Shown here piece after piece: positions 1 to 5,763 of a stretch of DNA of 5,763 nucleotides (positions within the stretch are counted from its first letter, which is position 1; every line of letters starts with the position of its first letter). The DNA comes from an uncultured Candidatus Competibacteraceae bacterium (lineage in GTDB: Bacteria; Pseudomonadota; Gammaproteobacteria; Competibacterales; Competibacteraceae): positions 1 through 5,763 of the forward strand of contig CALMNY010000390.1 of the NCBI GenBank assembly GCA_937872125.1, read 5' to 3'. The translations under genes and the position numbers were made by a program. The notes below the pieces were generated by a model. It was given only the letters and a program-made list of their open reading frames with translations, was not told the origin of the DNA and did no database searches.

Positions 1-1
1 G

Positions 2-844
2 AACGAGCGCTACTGGGTCAAGTTCCACTTCAAGTCGCAGCAGGGCATCAAGAACCTGACCGACGCCGAAGCCGAGGCGATCATCGGCAAGGACCGCGAG
101 AGCCATCAGCGCGATCTGTACGAGAGCATTGAGCGAGGCGACTTCCCGAAATGGACGCTCAAGGTGCAGATCATGCCGGAAGCCGACGCCGCGAAAGTGC
201 CCTACCACCCCTTCGATCTGACCAAGATCTGGCCGCATAAGGACTATCCACTGATCGAAGTGGGCGTCATGGAACTGAATCGCAACCCGGAAAATTTTTT
301 CGCGGAAGTGGAGCAGTCGGCCTTCAATCCGGCCAACATCGTGCCCGGCATCGGGTTCTCACCCGACAAGATGTTGCAGGGGCGGCTGTTCTCCTACGGT
401 GATGCCCAGCGTTACCGACTCGGCGTCAACCACCATCTCATTCCGGTCAATGCGCCGCGCTGCCCGGCGCACAGCTACCACCGCGACGGCCTGATGCGGG
501 TGGATGGCAATCACGGCGGCACGCTGGGCTACGAGCCGAACAGCTACGGCGAATGGCGGGAGCAACCGGAGTTCGCCGAGCCGCCGCTCAAGCTGTCCGG
601 CGATGCCGATCACTGGAATTACCGGGAAGATGATGCCGACTATTTCTCGCAGCCTGGCGCGTTGTTCCGGCTGATGACGCCCGCACAGCAACAGGCCCTG
701 TTCGAGAACACCGCGCGTTCCATTGGCGAAGCGCCGCGCGAGATTCAGCTTCGTCACATCGGCCACTGCCTGAAGGCCGATCCTGCTTATGGCGCAGGCA
801 TCGCTAAAGCGTTGGGAATTGCGTTGAGCGAGGTTCCCGCGTAG
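2..844 (+). CDS. katA: Catalase (monofunctional haem catalase, small-subunit type), C-terminal part, 5' end outside window
   Basis: Breaks hydrogen peroxide down to water and oxygen with a b-type haem; most such enzymes are cytoplasmic tetramers, some periplasmic. The reading frame is open from base 2 to a TAG at 842-844, giving 280 residues. It begins in the beta-barrel core ([17 protein letters not shown]) and carries the strongly conserved [12 protein letters not shown] and [15 protein letters not shown] stretches. The haem-proximal motif RLFSYGD lies at 383-403, with the axial tyrosine codon at 395-397. It is followed by the family's [12 protein letters not shown] segment. The protein ends after a short helical tail without the flavodoxin-like domain of large catalases such as KatE, so a clade-3 enzyme of roughly 480-490 residues is expected and about 200 N-terminal residues are missing. 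The distal His and Asn therefore cannot be checked. The ATG at 164 is an internal methionine, not the start. It converges on hrcA. The symbol is by family; katB is equally possible. Confidence 0.95.
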   Translation, partial: NERYWVKFHFKSQQGIKNLTDAEAEAIIGKDRESHQRDLYESIERGDFPKWTLKVQIMPEADAAKVPYHPFDLTKIWPHKDYPLIEVGVMELNRNPENFFAEVEQSAFNPANIVPGIGFSPDKMLQGRLFSYGDAQRYRLGVNHHLIPVNAPRCPAHSYHRDGLMRVDGNHGGTLGYEPNSYGEWREQPEFAEPPLKLSGDADHWNYREDDADYFSQPGALFRLMTPAQQQALFENTARSIGEAPREIQLRHIGHCLKADPAYGAGIAKALGIALSEVPA

Positions 845-880
845 TGCTGTAACTGAACTGAGTTCGCTGCAGGAGGGGAG

Positions 881-910
881 AGGGTGGATTGGCGGAGCGC
901 AATCCACCTT
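881..910. repeat. Imperfect palindrome between convergent katA and hrcA (candidate dispersed repeat or hairpin)
   Basis: Left arm AGGGTGGATTG (881-891) pairs with right arm CAATCCACCTT (900-910) across the 8-nt loop GCGGAGCG. Ten of eleven positions are Watson-Crick and one is G-T. No T-run follows on either strand, so it is not a textbook intrinsic terminator, although it sits where a bidirectional terminator for the two convergent genes would be expected. GGTGGATT...AATCCACC palindromes resemble intergenic repeats I recall as present in many copies in several proteobacterial genomes. That link is from memory and the copy number here is unknown. Confidence 0.6.
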
Positions 911-950
911 CTGTAAGGAGTCAATCCGGCCGGTGCGGACTACGCGAACG

Positions 951-2027
951 TCAATCCTGGCTGTTCAGCGTCGCCGCCAGCAGCCGGGCGGTGACGTCCA
1001 CCACGGGAATTACCCGGTCATACGCCATCCGGGTCGGGCCGATGACGCCCAGTACGCCCAGCACCCGTCCTTCCACCGAATAGGGCGCGGTCACTACGCT
1101 GCATTCTTCCAATGCCTCGAAACCGGATTCCTCGCCGATGAAAATCTGTACACCGTCCGCGTGCAGGCACTGGTCAAACAGATGCAGTAAATCCCGCTTG
1201 TGGTTGAACGCCTCAAACAGTTGCCGCAGCTTATCGAGGTCGGACAGATCAGCGTATTGCATGAGCTGGGTCTGACCCGCAACTACGCAATCCTCGCCGC
1301 CGGATTCGTCCGCAAAAGTCTGCTCAGCCATCTCGACCACTGTTTGCATCAACTGGTCGAGACGGTCGCAGGCTTCGCGCAAATCCCGCAGCAACGATGC
1401 CCGAACCTGCTGGATATCCTGGCCGGTGAATTGCTGGTTCAAATAATTCGCCGCCTGTTGCAACTCGGCGGCGCGGTAGGGCCGCTGGGTGTGAATGACG
1501 CGGTTTTGCACCTCCTGGCTGTTTAGCACCAGGATGACCAGCACCCGGTTCTCGGCCAGAGGCAGAAATTCGACTTGGCGCAGAGTCGTGGTTTTACGGC
1601 GCGGCAGCATGACCACGCCGACCAGGTGGGTCACGCCGGACAGCAGATCGGAAACCGAACGCGCCAGTTCGACGCCATCGCGCACCGGTTGATCAATCCG
1701 CCGGCGCAGGCTTTCGACCTCCTGCGATTCCAGGGGTTGGAGATGCAGCAGCGCGTCAACGAAAAACCGGTAGCCGCGCGCCGTCGGCACCCGCCCGGCT
1801 GAGGTGTGCGGGGCGCGCAGATAGCCCAGTTCCTCCAGATCCGCCATGACGTTGCGAACGGTAGCCGGACTCAGGTCCAGTCCAGCGTCGCGCGCCAGCG
1901 TGCGCGAGCCGACGGGCTGGCCATTGCGGATGTAACGCTCAACCAGGGTCCGTAGCAAATGCTGGGTGCGTTCGTTGAGAGCAGGATGGCCCGCCAGGGT
2001 GGATTCCGTACTGTGCATCGTGCGCAT
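951..2027 (-). CDS. hrcA: Heat-inducible transcription repressor HrcA
   Basis: Dimeric repressor that binds CIRCE operators and shuts down chaperone genes (groESL, often grpE-dnaK-dnaJ) until heat stress; in characterised systems GroEL helps keep it active. At 358 residues it is close to the usual length of about 340-350. The N-terminal winged helix-turn-helix spans about residues 17-91: LNERTQHLLRTLVERYI, then GSRTLARDAGLDLSPATVRN with recognition helix near 53-70, and the wing HTSAGRVPTARGYRFFVD at 74-91. The central and C-terminal domain ends with the family block IGPTRMAYD at 329-337 and the VIPVVDVTARLL helix. The ATG at 2025-2027 is preferred over the ATG four codons in, because a GGGGA sits about 10 nt upstream of the first and nothing purine-rich precedes the second. 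It reads divergently from nadK and converges on katA. No grpE, dnaK or dnaJ is adjacent. The CIRCE in its own leader implies autoregulation. Confidence 0.97.
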   Translation of the reverse strand: MRTMHSTESTLAGHPALNERTQHLLRTLVERYIRNGQPVGSRTLARDAGLDLSPATVRNVMADLEELGYLRAPHTSAGRVPTARGYRFFVDALLHLQPLESQEVESLRRRIDQPVRDGVELARSVSDLLSGVTHLVGVVMLPRRKTTTLRQVEFLPLAENRVLVILVLNSQEVQNRVIHTQRPYRAAELQQAANYLNQQFTGQDIQQVRASLLRDLREACDRLDQLMQTVVEMAEQTFADESGGEDCVVAGQTQLMQYADLSDLDKLRQLFEAFNHKRDLLHLFDQCLHADGVQIFIGEESGFEALEECSVVTAPYSVEGRVLGVLGVIGPTRMAYDRVIPVVDVTARLLAATLNSQD

Positions 2028-2043
2028 TGAGGGTTCCCCATTT

Positions 2044-2070
2044 TTAGCACTCTCGGCCTTAAAGTGCTAA
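2044..2070. promoter_or_regulatory. CIRCE operator (HrcA binding site)
   Basis: On the + strand the arms are TTAGCACTC (2044-2052) and AAGTGCTAA (2062-2070), separated by exactly 9 bp. The known consensus is TTAGCACTC-N9-GAGTGCTAA, so 17 of 18 arm positions match; the only deviation is the first base of the right arm (A for G). It lies 17-43 bp upstream of the hrcA start codon and covers the start point expected from the promoter at 2074-2102. This is the classic arrangement for HrcA repressing its own gene. It is about 100 bp from the nadK start, so an effect on nadK is possible but not implied. Confidence 0.96.
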
Positions 2071-2073
2071 ATC

Positions 2074-2102
2074 ACCGTAGCAACTCCCGGAAAAGGTGTC
2101 AA
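2074..2102 (-). promoter_or_regulatory. Sigma-70-type promoter of hrcA
   Basis: Read on the minus strand, a perfect TTGACA -35 box (plus coordinates 2097-2102) is followed by a 17-bp spacer and a weak -10, TACGGT (2074-2079), matching TATAAT at first, second and last positions. The start point would fall near 2067, inside the CIRCE element. The perfect -35, ideal spacing and operator overlap support it; the poor -10 is the weak point. Confidence 0.65.
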
Positions 2103-2106
2103 GCCA

Positions 2107-2135
2107 TCCGATACATGCGCGATTTTCGGTAAAAT
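2107..2135 (+). promoter_or_regulatory. Weak candidate promoter for nadK-recN
   Basis: TAAAAT at 2130-2135 is a fair -10 box about 38 nt before the nadK start codon. With a 17-bp spacer the -35 would be TCCGAT (2107-2112), which resembles TTGACA poorly. It is proposed because nadK needs a promoter in this divergent gap and no better candidate was seen. It would abut the hrcA -35 box, so the two promoters could compete for polymerase. Confidence 0.25.
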
Positions 2136-2172
2136 GTTAAGTTGCGCTTGAATCACCAACCCGTGCGAAATT

Positions 2173-3072
2173 ATGTCTAACCTGGCTTTCCAAACTATCG
2201 GCCTCATCAGCAAATTCGGCGATCCCACCGGCGCCGAGACGCTGAATCAGATCGCCGCCTACCTGCGCCAGCGCCAGTTGCGCGTGCTGCTCGATGAAAG
2301 CTCGGCCCAGTGGGCCCCGGAAAACGGTCTGGAGATCGCCAGTCGGGCCACCATGGGTGAGCAATGCGACCTGGTGATCGCCATTGGCGGCGACGGCACC
2401 ATGCTGAACGCCGCTCGGTCGCTGGTGGATTACGAAGTGCCCATCCTGGGCGTCAATCGGGGCCGGCTCGGCTTTCTGGCCGATGTCTCACCCAGTGAAA
2501 TCCCGCACCGGCTGGAAGCGGTGCTGCAAGGGCATTTCCGTGAGGCCCGCCGCTCGCTGCTGCACGCTCAGGTGCTGCGCGAAGACGAAGTGACCAGCGA
2601 AGCCGATGCGCTCAACGACGTGGTGGTCCACAAGCGTGAAGTGGCCCGGATGATCGAGGTAGACGCCTTTCTCGACGGTCGCTTCCTCAACGCCTACCGG
2701 GCCGACGGGCTGATCATTTCCACTCCGACCGGGTCCACCGCCTACGCGCTGGCGGGCGGTGGGCCGATCCTGCATCCAGGGCTGGAAGCCGTGGTGCTGG
2801 TGCCGATCTGCCCCCATACCCTGACCCACCGCCCCATCGTGGTCAAGGCCGACAGCGTCATCGAAGTGGTGCTGAACAGCGTTAACACCACCGAGGCCCA
2901 GGTGACCTGCGATGGCCAGATCAGCCTGGGCATCGAACCGGGCGACCGCGTTCTGATCCGGAAAAAGAGTCGCAAAGCGCGGCTGATCCATCCGCTCAAC
3001 CACGATTACTTCGAGCTGCTACGCGCCAAGCTGAACTGGGGCTTGAGTCCGGAAGCAACTCCCTTCACCTGA
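2173..3072 (+). CDS. nadK: NAD kinase
   Basis: Phosphorylates NAD+ at the 2' hydroxyl of the adenosine ribose to make NADP+, the only de novo route to NADP(H); a cytosolic oligomer. It has 299 residues against 292 in E. coli. Family landmarks are in order: the GGDGT motif at 72-76 (DLVIAIGGDGTMLNAARS), NRGRLGFLADV at 95-105, LNDVVVHK at 147-154, the glycine/threonine-rich ADGLIISTPTGSTAYALAGG at 177-196, the CPHTLTHRPIVV block at 213-224, and DGQ at 247-249. The ATG at 2173 is the only plausible start: an in-frame TGA lies at 2149-2151 with no start codon between, and a GTG at 2163 is out of frame. No clear Shine-Dalgarno precedes it, so initiation may be inefficient or use a short leader. 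recN follows after 14 nt, as in E. coli. No LexA-like CTGT-N8-ACAG box was seen upstream. Confidence 0.97.
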   Translation: MSNLAFQTIGLISKFGDPTGAETLNQIAAYLRQRQLRVLLDESSAQWAPENGLEIASRATMGEQCDLVIAIGGDGTMLNAARSLVDYEVPILGVNRGRLGFLADVSPSEIPHRLEAVLQGHFREARRSLLHAQVLREDEVTSEADALNDVVVHKREVARMIEVDAFLDGRFLNAYRADGLIISTPTGSTAYALAGGGPILHPGLEAVVLVPICPHTLTHRPIVVKADSVIEVVLNSVNTTEAQVTCDGQISLGIEPGDRVLIRKKSRKARLIHPLNHDYFELLRAKLNWGLSPEATPFT

Positions 3073-3086
3073 TCCTTCTGGCCGCC

Positions 3087-4781
3087 ATGCTGACCCAGTT
3101 GCGCATCCGCGATTTCGCTATTGTCGAGGAACTGGAACTGGAACTGGCGGCCGGGATGACCGCGATCACCGGCGAAACCGGCGCCGGCAAATCCATCCTG
3201 GTGGACGCCATCGGTCTGTTGCTGGGCGACCGCGCCGACAGCGACGTGATCCGCCATGGGGCGGAACGGGCCGATCTCAGCGCCCTGTTCGATCTCGATG
3301 CCCTGCCGGCGGCGCGCGCCTGGCTGGCCGAGCGCGACCTGGACCGCGACGGGGAATGCCAGTTGCGGCGGGTCGTCGCCCGTACTGGCCGCTCGCGCGG
3401 CTACATCAACGGCGTGCCCCAACCGACCCAGGCGCTGCGGGAACTGGGTGAACGGCTGGTGGATATTCACGGCCAGCACGAGCATCAATCCCTGCTGCGG
3501 CGCGAGGCCCAGCGGCAACTGCTGGACGACTACGCCGGCAACCAGGCGCTGGTCGCAGAACTGGTCGAGCAGTATCAAACCTGGAGTCGGTTGCGGCGGG
3601 AGCTGCGCGACCTGCGGCAGGCCGCCGCCGAACGCGACGCCCGGCTCGATATTCTGCGCTATCACCTGCGGGAACTGGCGGCGCTGAATCTGGCGGAGGG
3701 CGAAGTCGCGCACCTGGAACGCGAGCAGCGGCAACTGGCCCACGCCAGCCAGTTGCTGGACACCAGCCAGCGCCTGCTGGGCTGGCTGAGCGAGGACGAA
3801 GAGTCTTCCATCACCGACCGGCTCGATCATGGGCTGCGCGAACTGAATGTCCTGAGCCGCCTGGACACCCGTCTGATCCCGGTCAGCGAATTGTTGAACG
3901 CGGCCCTGATTCAGATTCAGGAAGCCAGCAGCGAGTTGCGCAGTTACGCGCAGGCGCTCGATCTCGATCCCGGCCATCTGGCTCAGGTCGAACAGCGGCT
4001 GGCGGCCGCCCACCAACTCGCCCGCAAGCATCGAACCACGGCTGAGGAGCTGCCGGCGCTGCGAGCGCGGTTCGAGGCTGAACGGGATACGCTCGAGCAC
4101 AGCGAAACCCGGCTGGAGGCTTTGCAACAGGCGCTGAAAGACGCGCGGGCGGCCTATCAGACCGGGGCCGACCGTCTCAGCGAACGGCGAACGGCGGCGG
4201 CGCGCGAACTGGGCGAGCGGGTTTCAACCGCACTGGCGGGGCTGGGAATGCCGGGCGGCCGCTTCGCCATCGTGCTGGAGCGGCTGGAACAGCCTGCGCC
4301 GGCTGGATTGGAAGCGGTGGAATTCCAGGTCAGCGCCAATCCCGGCCAGCCGATGCGACCGTTGGCCAAGGTCGCTTCCGGCGGCGAACTGTCGCGCATC
4401 AGCCTGGCGATTCAGGTGATCGCCGCCCATGCCGCCCGTATCCCGACCCTGATCTTCGACGAAGTAGATACCGGCATTGGCGGCGGAGTCGCAGAAGTGG
4501 TGGGTCGGCAGTTGCGGGCGCTGGGCGGAGGGCGGCAGGTGCTCTGCGTGACCCACCTGCCCCAGGTCGCGGCGCAAGCGCACCAGCAGTTCAAGGCGGA
4601 AAAACAGAGCGACGACGCAACCACCCACACACAAGTCGTATTGTTGGAGTCCGAGGCGCGGGTTACGGAAATCGCCCGGATGCTGGGTGGCCTGGAATTG
4701 ACTATGAATACCCTGGCGCACGCACGGGAGATGGTGGAGCAGGCAACCAGGGAGATGAACCTGAAAGAAGGCTGTTTGTAG
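3087..4781 (+). CDS. recN: DNA repair protein RecN
   Basis: SMC-like ATPase that acts early in recombinational repair of double-strand breaks, holding DNA ends or sister duplexes together and working with RecA. It has 564 residues (553 in E. coli) and the full architecture: N-terminal head with Walker A GETGAGKS at 29-36, the RecN-typical DIHGQHEHQSLL at 126-137, long charged heptad-rich coiled-coil arms at about 150-390 broken by a short central region, then the C-terminal head with ABC signature VASGGELSR at 429-437, Walker B TLIFDEVDTGIGG at 454-466 and the H-loop histidine in CVTHLPQVAA (about 490). The ATG at 3087 gives the conserved beginning MLTQLRIRDFAIV. Only 14 nt separate it from nadK and these hold no Shine-Dalgarno, so translational coupling is likely. 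In E. coli recN has its own SOS promoter; none was seen here. The bamE gene that follows recN in E. coli is absent. Confidence 0.97.
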   Translation: MLTQLRIRDFAIVEELELELAAGMTAITGETGAGKSILVDAIGLLLGDRADSDVIRHGAERADLSALFDLDALPAARAWLAERDLDRDGECQLRRVVARTGRSRGYINGVPQPTQALRELGERLVDIHGQHEHQSLLRREAQRQLLDDYAGNQALVAELVEQYQTWSRLRRELRDLRQAAAERDARLDILRYHLRELAALNLAEGEVAHLEREQRQLAHASQLLDTSQRLLGWLSEDEESSITDRLDHGLRELNVLSRLDTRLIPVSELLNAALIQIQEASSELRSYAQALDLDPGHLAQVEQRLAAAHQLARKHRTTAEELPALRARFEAERDTLEHSETRLEALQQALKDARAAYQTGADRLSERRTAAARELGERVSTALAGLGMPGGRFAIVLERLEQPAPAGLEAVEFQVSANPGQPMRPLAKVASGGELSRISLAIQVIAAHAARIPTLIFDEVDTGIGGGVAEVVGRQLRALGGGRQVLCVTHLPQVAAQAHQQFKAEKQSDDATTHTQVVLLESEARVTEIARMLGGLELTMNTLAHAREMVEQATREMNLKEGCL

Positions 4782-4838
4782 CTGCTCGCAGTCACACTCC
4801 ACCCGCACTACGATCCAGCCCTCCCCATGCCGTTCCCA

Positions 4839-4869
4839 CGCCAGCGCCGATCCCGGTCCGCCGCTGGCG
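4839..4869. other. GC-rich hairpin downstream of recN (possible 3' end structure)
   Basis: CGCCAGCG (4839-4846) and CGCTGGCG (4862-4869) form a perfect 8-bp stem with a 15-nt loop, starting 58 nt after the recN stop. There is no T-run after it, so an intrinsic terminator is not supported; it could stabilise the nadK-recN transcript end or be chance in GC-rich DNA. The rest of 4782-4920 shows no gene I can support. Confidence 0.3.
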
Positions 4870-4945
4870 CCCGTCGCTAATGCTATCGCCGTCATGGTTT
4901 CTTCCACGCATTGATCAAGCGTTGCTAAAAAAATCTCGATGGGTC

Positions 4946-4974
4946 TTGTGCAAATTCTGGCGGTATTGTATAAA
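4946..4974 (+). promoter_or_regulatory. Sigma-70-type promoter of the NTF2-like/FAD oxidoreductase operon
   Basis: TTGTGC (4946-4951, four of six to TTGACA) and TATAAA (4969-4974, five of six to TATAAT) are separated by exactly 17 bp in a locally AT-rich segment. The predicted start near 4981 leaves a leader of about 43 nt before the ATG at 5024. The perfect palindrome at 4977-4997 covers this start point, which argues for a repressible promoter. Confidence 0.6.
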
Positions 4975-4976
4975 TA

Positions 4977-4997
4977 TTGTCTAATATTTTTAGACAA
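4977..4997. promoter_or_regulatory. Palindromic operator candidate over the transcription start
   Basis: TTGTCTAA (4977-4984) and TTAGACAA (4990-4997) are perfect 8-bp inverted arms around a TATTT spacer. The site begins two bases after the -10 box, the position expected for a repressor. A related half-site, TTGTATAA (4966-4973), overlaps the -10 box and starts exactly 11 bp before the left arm, so there is also a one-helical-turn direct repeat. A MerR-type regulator of the LitR/CarH class is one candidate, inferred from the phasing and downstream genes; TetR- or other-family dimers are equally allowed. An RNA hairpin role is less likely because the stem is AT-rich and would lie at the very 5' end of the transcript. 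Confidence 0.6.
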
Positions 4998-5023
4998 GCT
5001 CCACGCTTGCGGAGGATGCACCC

Positions 5024-5446
5024 ATGTCGGGATCGCTGGATCGCTTCAAAACCGCGTTCAACCAGTTGCACAAGGATACGCTGCACCTGCTGGATGAAAT
5101 CTACGCGCCGGACGTGGAATTCCGCGACCCGGTCCACGAACTCAACGGCCTGCCGGCGCTGCGGGACTATTACGGCCGGTTGTACGACGGCGTGGTTTCC
5201 TGTCATTTTGACTTCGAAGCCGAGGTGATCCAGGACCAGCAGGGGATGCTGGTGTGGATCATGCGGTTCCAGCACGCCCGCTTCCGGCGCGGCGAGACCC
5301 TGGAACTGCGTGGCGTCAGCCACCTCAAGTTCCGCGACGACGGCAAGGTGTTTCAGCACCACGACTACTTCGATATGGGTGAATTTATTTACGAACGGGT
5401 TCCCGTGCTGGGCGGCGTCATCCGCACTATCAAGAATCGCCTGTGA
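5024..5446 (+). CDS. NTF2/SnoaL-like family protein, function unknown
   Basis: A 140-residue cytosolic protein with the pattern of the cone-shaped alpha+beta NTF2 fold: N-terminal helices (residues about 1-25), the hallmark YAPDVEFRDPVHELNG at 27-42 followed by a helix (LRDYYGRLYDG), then the long curved strands (FDFEAEVIQDQQGMLVWIMR; ELRGVSHLKFRDDGKVFQHH), ending in an amphipathic basic tail. Such proteins can be small enzymes or ligand-binding pockets, and no catalytic role can be assigned. The start is firm: GGAGGA at 5011-5016 lies 7 nt before the ATG. No signal peptide or membrane segment. It is followed after 17 nt by the FAD oxidoreductase. From family knowledge, homologues often sit in gammaproteobacterial operons with an FAD-dependent amine-oxidase-like protein, a DUF1365 protein and a cyclopropane-fatty-acid-synthase-like methyltransferase, sometimes near an ECF sigma/ChrR pair or a photolyase. 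Confidence 0.85.
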   Translation: MSGSLDRFKTAFNQLHKDTLHLLDEIYAPDVEFRDPVHELNGLPALRDYYGRLYDGVVSCHFDFEAEVIQDQQGMLVWIMRFQHARFRRGETLELRGVSHLKFRDDGKVFQHHDYFDMGEFIYERVPVLGGVIRTIKNRL

Positions 5447-5463
5447 CGGGGGAGAAGAAGAAC

Positions 5464-5763
5464 ATGAAAATCGCCATCATCGGGACGGGCATCAGCGGTC
5501 TGACCGCCGCTTGGCAACTGCACCGGGAACATGATCTGGCGCTGTTCGAGGCCAACGACTACATCGGTGGCCATACCCACACGGTGGACGTGGAGGTCGG
5601 GGGACGGAGCCATGCGGTGGATACGGGCTTCATCGTCTTCAACGACTGGACCTATCCGAACTTCATTGACCTGCTGGAACAGCTCGGCGTCGTCTCCCAG
5701 CCCACCCTGATGAGCTTCAGCGTGCGCTGCGAGCGCACCGGGCTGGAATACAACGGCGAGAAT
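5464..5763 (+). CDS. FAD-dependent amine-oxidase-like oxidoreductase (COG2907 type), N-terminal 100 residues, runs off the right edge
   Basis: Predicted flavoprotein; homologues are usually about 400-450 residues, so roughly a quarter is present. The N-terminus is a Rossmann FAD-binding fold: MKIAIIGTGISGLTAAWQL with GxGxxG at residues 7-12, and the acidic residue that contacts the FAD ribose at E29 in LFEANDYIGGHTHT. AVDTGFIVFND at about 51-61 and YPNFIDLLEQLG are typical of the amine-oxidase-like subgroup often found beside cyclopropane-fatty-acid-synthase-like genes. The start is supported by a GGGGGAG/AAGAAG purine stretch at 5448-5460. Co-transcribed with the NTF2-like gene (17-nt gap). 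The substrate is unknown; a fatty-acyl chain modification such as desaturation linked to methylated or furan lipids is a guess from context. Phytoene-desaturase-like or protoporphyrinogen-oxidase-like assignments are alternatives the fragment cannot exclude. Confidence 0.88.
   Translation, partial: MKIAIIGTGISGLTAAWQLHREHDLALFEANDYIGGHTHTVDVEVGGRSHAVDTGFIVFNDWTYPNFIDLLEQLGVVSQPTLMSFSVRCERTGLEYNGEN

Noticed and set aside
164..166. ATG that could be taken as the catalase start
   Set aside because: The same frame is open back to base 2 and encodes conserved catalase sequence upstream, so this is an internal methionine.
292..301. A4T6 run in the catalase gene as a possible frameshift or slippage site
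   Set aside because: The frame continues with conserved catalase sequence on both sides (ENFFAEVEQ), so nothing is disrupted.
359..907. 182-codon minus-strand frame opposite the catalase gene
   Set aside because: Antisense to conserved catalase sequence including the haem-ligand tyrosine; no family features of its own.
881..910. Reading the palindrome as a rho-independent terminator
   Set aside because: No T-run follows the stem on either strand, so only a structural or repeat call is supported.
2488..3003. 171-codon minus-strand frame opposite nadK
   Set aside because: Lies wholly inside nadK, whose motifs are all intact; no recognisable protein features.
3129..3150. Tandem GGAACT-type hexamer repeat near the recN start
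   Set aside because: It encodes a normal Glu-Leu alternation in the first beta strands of the RecN head; three units in a coding context do not suggest a functional repeat.
3006..4127. 373-codon open frame on the minus strand opposite recN
   Set aside because: Antisense to an unmistakable recN. Its Gln-, Leu- and Val-rich low-complexity product, with no recognisable motif, is the usual shadow of GC-rich coding DNA.
4224..5021. 265-codon minus-strand frame spanning the recN 3' end and the intergenic gap
   Set aside because: Most of it is antisense to recN and its first codons cross the proposed promoter and operator. Only the stretch 4782-4895 is coding-like, and that is listed as a low-interest finding.

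Overview
The window is GC-rich DNA (above 60% by eye) with the gene content and order of a gammaproteobacterium. The main pointer is a nadK-recN pair read divergently from a heat-shock gene; in Escherichia coli the same pair diverges from grpE. Here the divergent gene is hrcA with a near-perfect CIRCE operator, which fits lineages that keep HrcA/CIRCE control alongside or instead of sigma-32. Chromatiales or Competibacter-like bacteria are plausible, but the genus cannot be fixed from this sequence.

Layout, left to right. (1) 2-844 (+): C-terminal 280 residues of a small-subunit haem catalase with the proximal haem-ligand tyrosine. (2) 845-950: convergent intergenic gap with a strong imperfect palindrome (881-910) of the type often dispersed through such genomes. 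(3) 951-2027 (-): complete hrcA, the heat-shock repressor. (4) 2028-2172: divergent control region with a sigma-70-like hrcA promoter (perfect TTGACA, 17-bp spacer), the CIRCE operator over the expected transcription start, and a weak candidate promoter for nadK. (5) 2173-3072 and 3087-4781 (+): nadK (NAD kinase) and recN (SMC-like double-strand-break repair ATPase), 14 nt apart and probably one transcript. (6) 4782-5023: a 242-bp gap with a GC-rich hairpin, then an AT-rich segment with a good sigma-70 promoter and a perfect 8-5-8 palindrome just downstream of the -10 box. (7) 5024-5446 and 5464-5763 (+): an NTF2/SnoaL-like small protein and the N-terminus of an FAD-dependent amine-oxidase-like protein (COG2907 type), clearly one operon running off the right edge.

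The genes share a stress theme: peroxide removal, protein-folding stress control, NADPH supply, DNA repair, and the start of an operon that in related bacteria often goes with lipid modification and light or singlet-oxygen responses. Only nadK-recN and the last two genes look co-transcribed, so the theme is an inference. The least explained element is the operator at 4977-4997. No RNA genes, CRISPR arrays or insertion sequences were seen.
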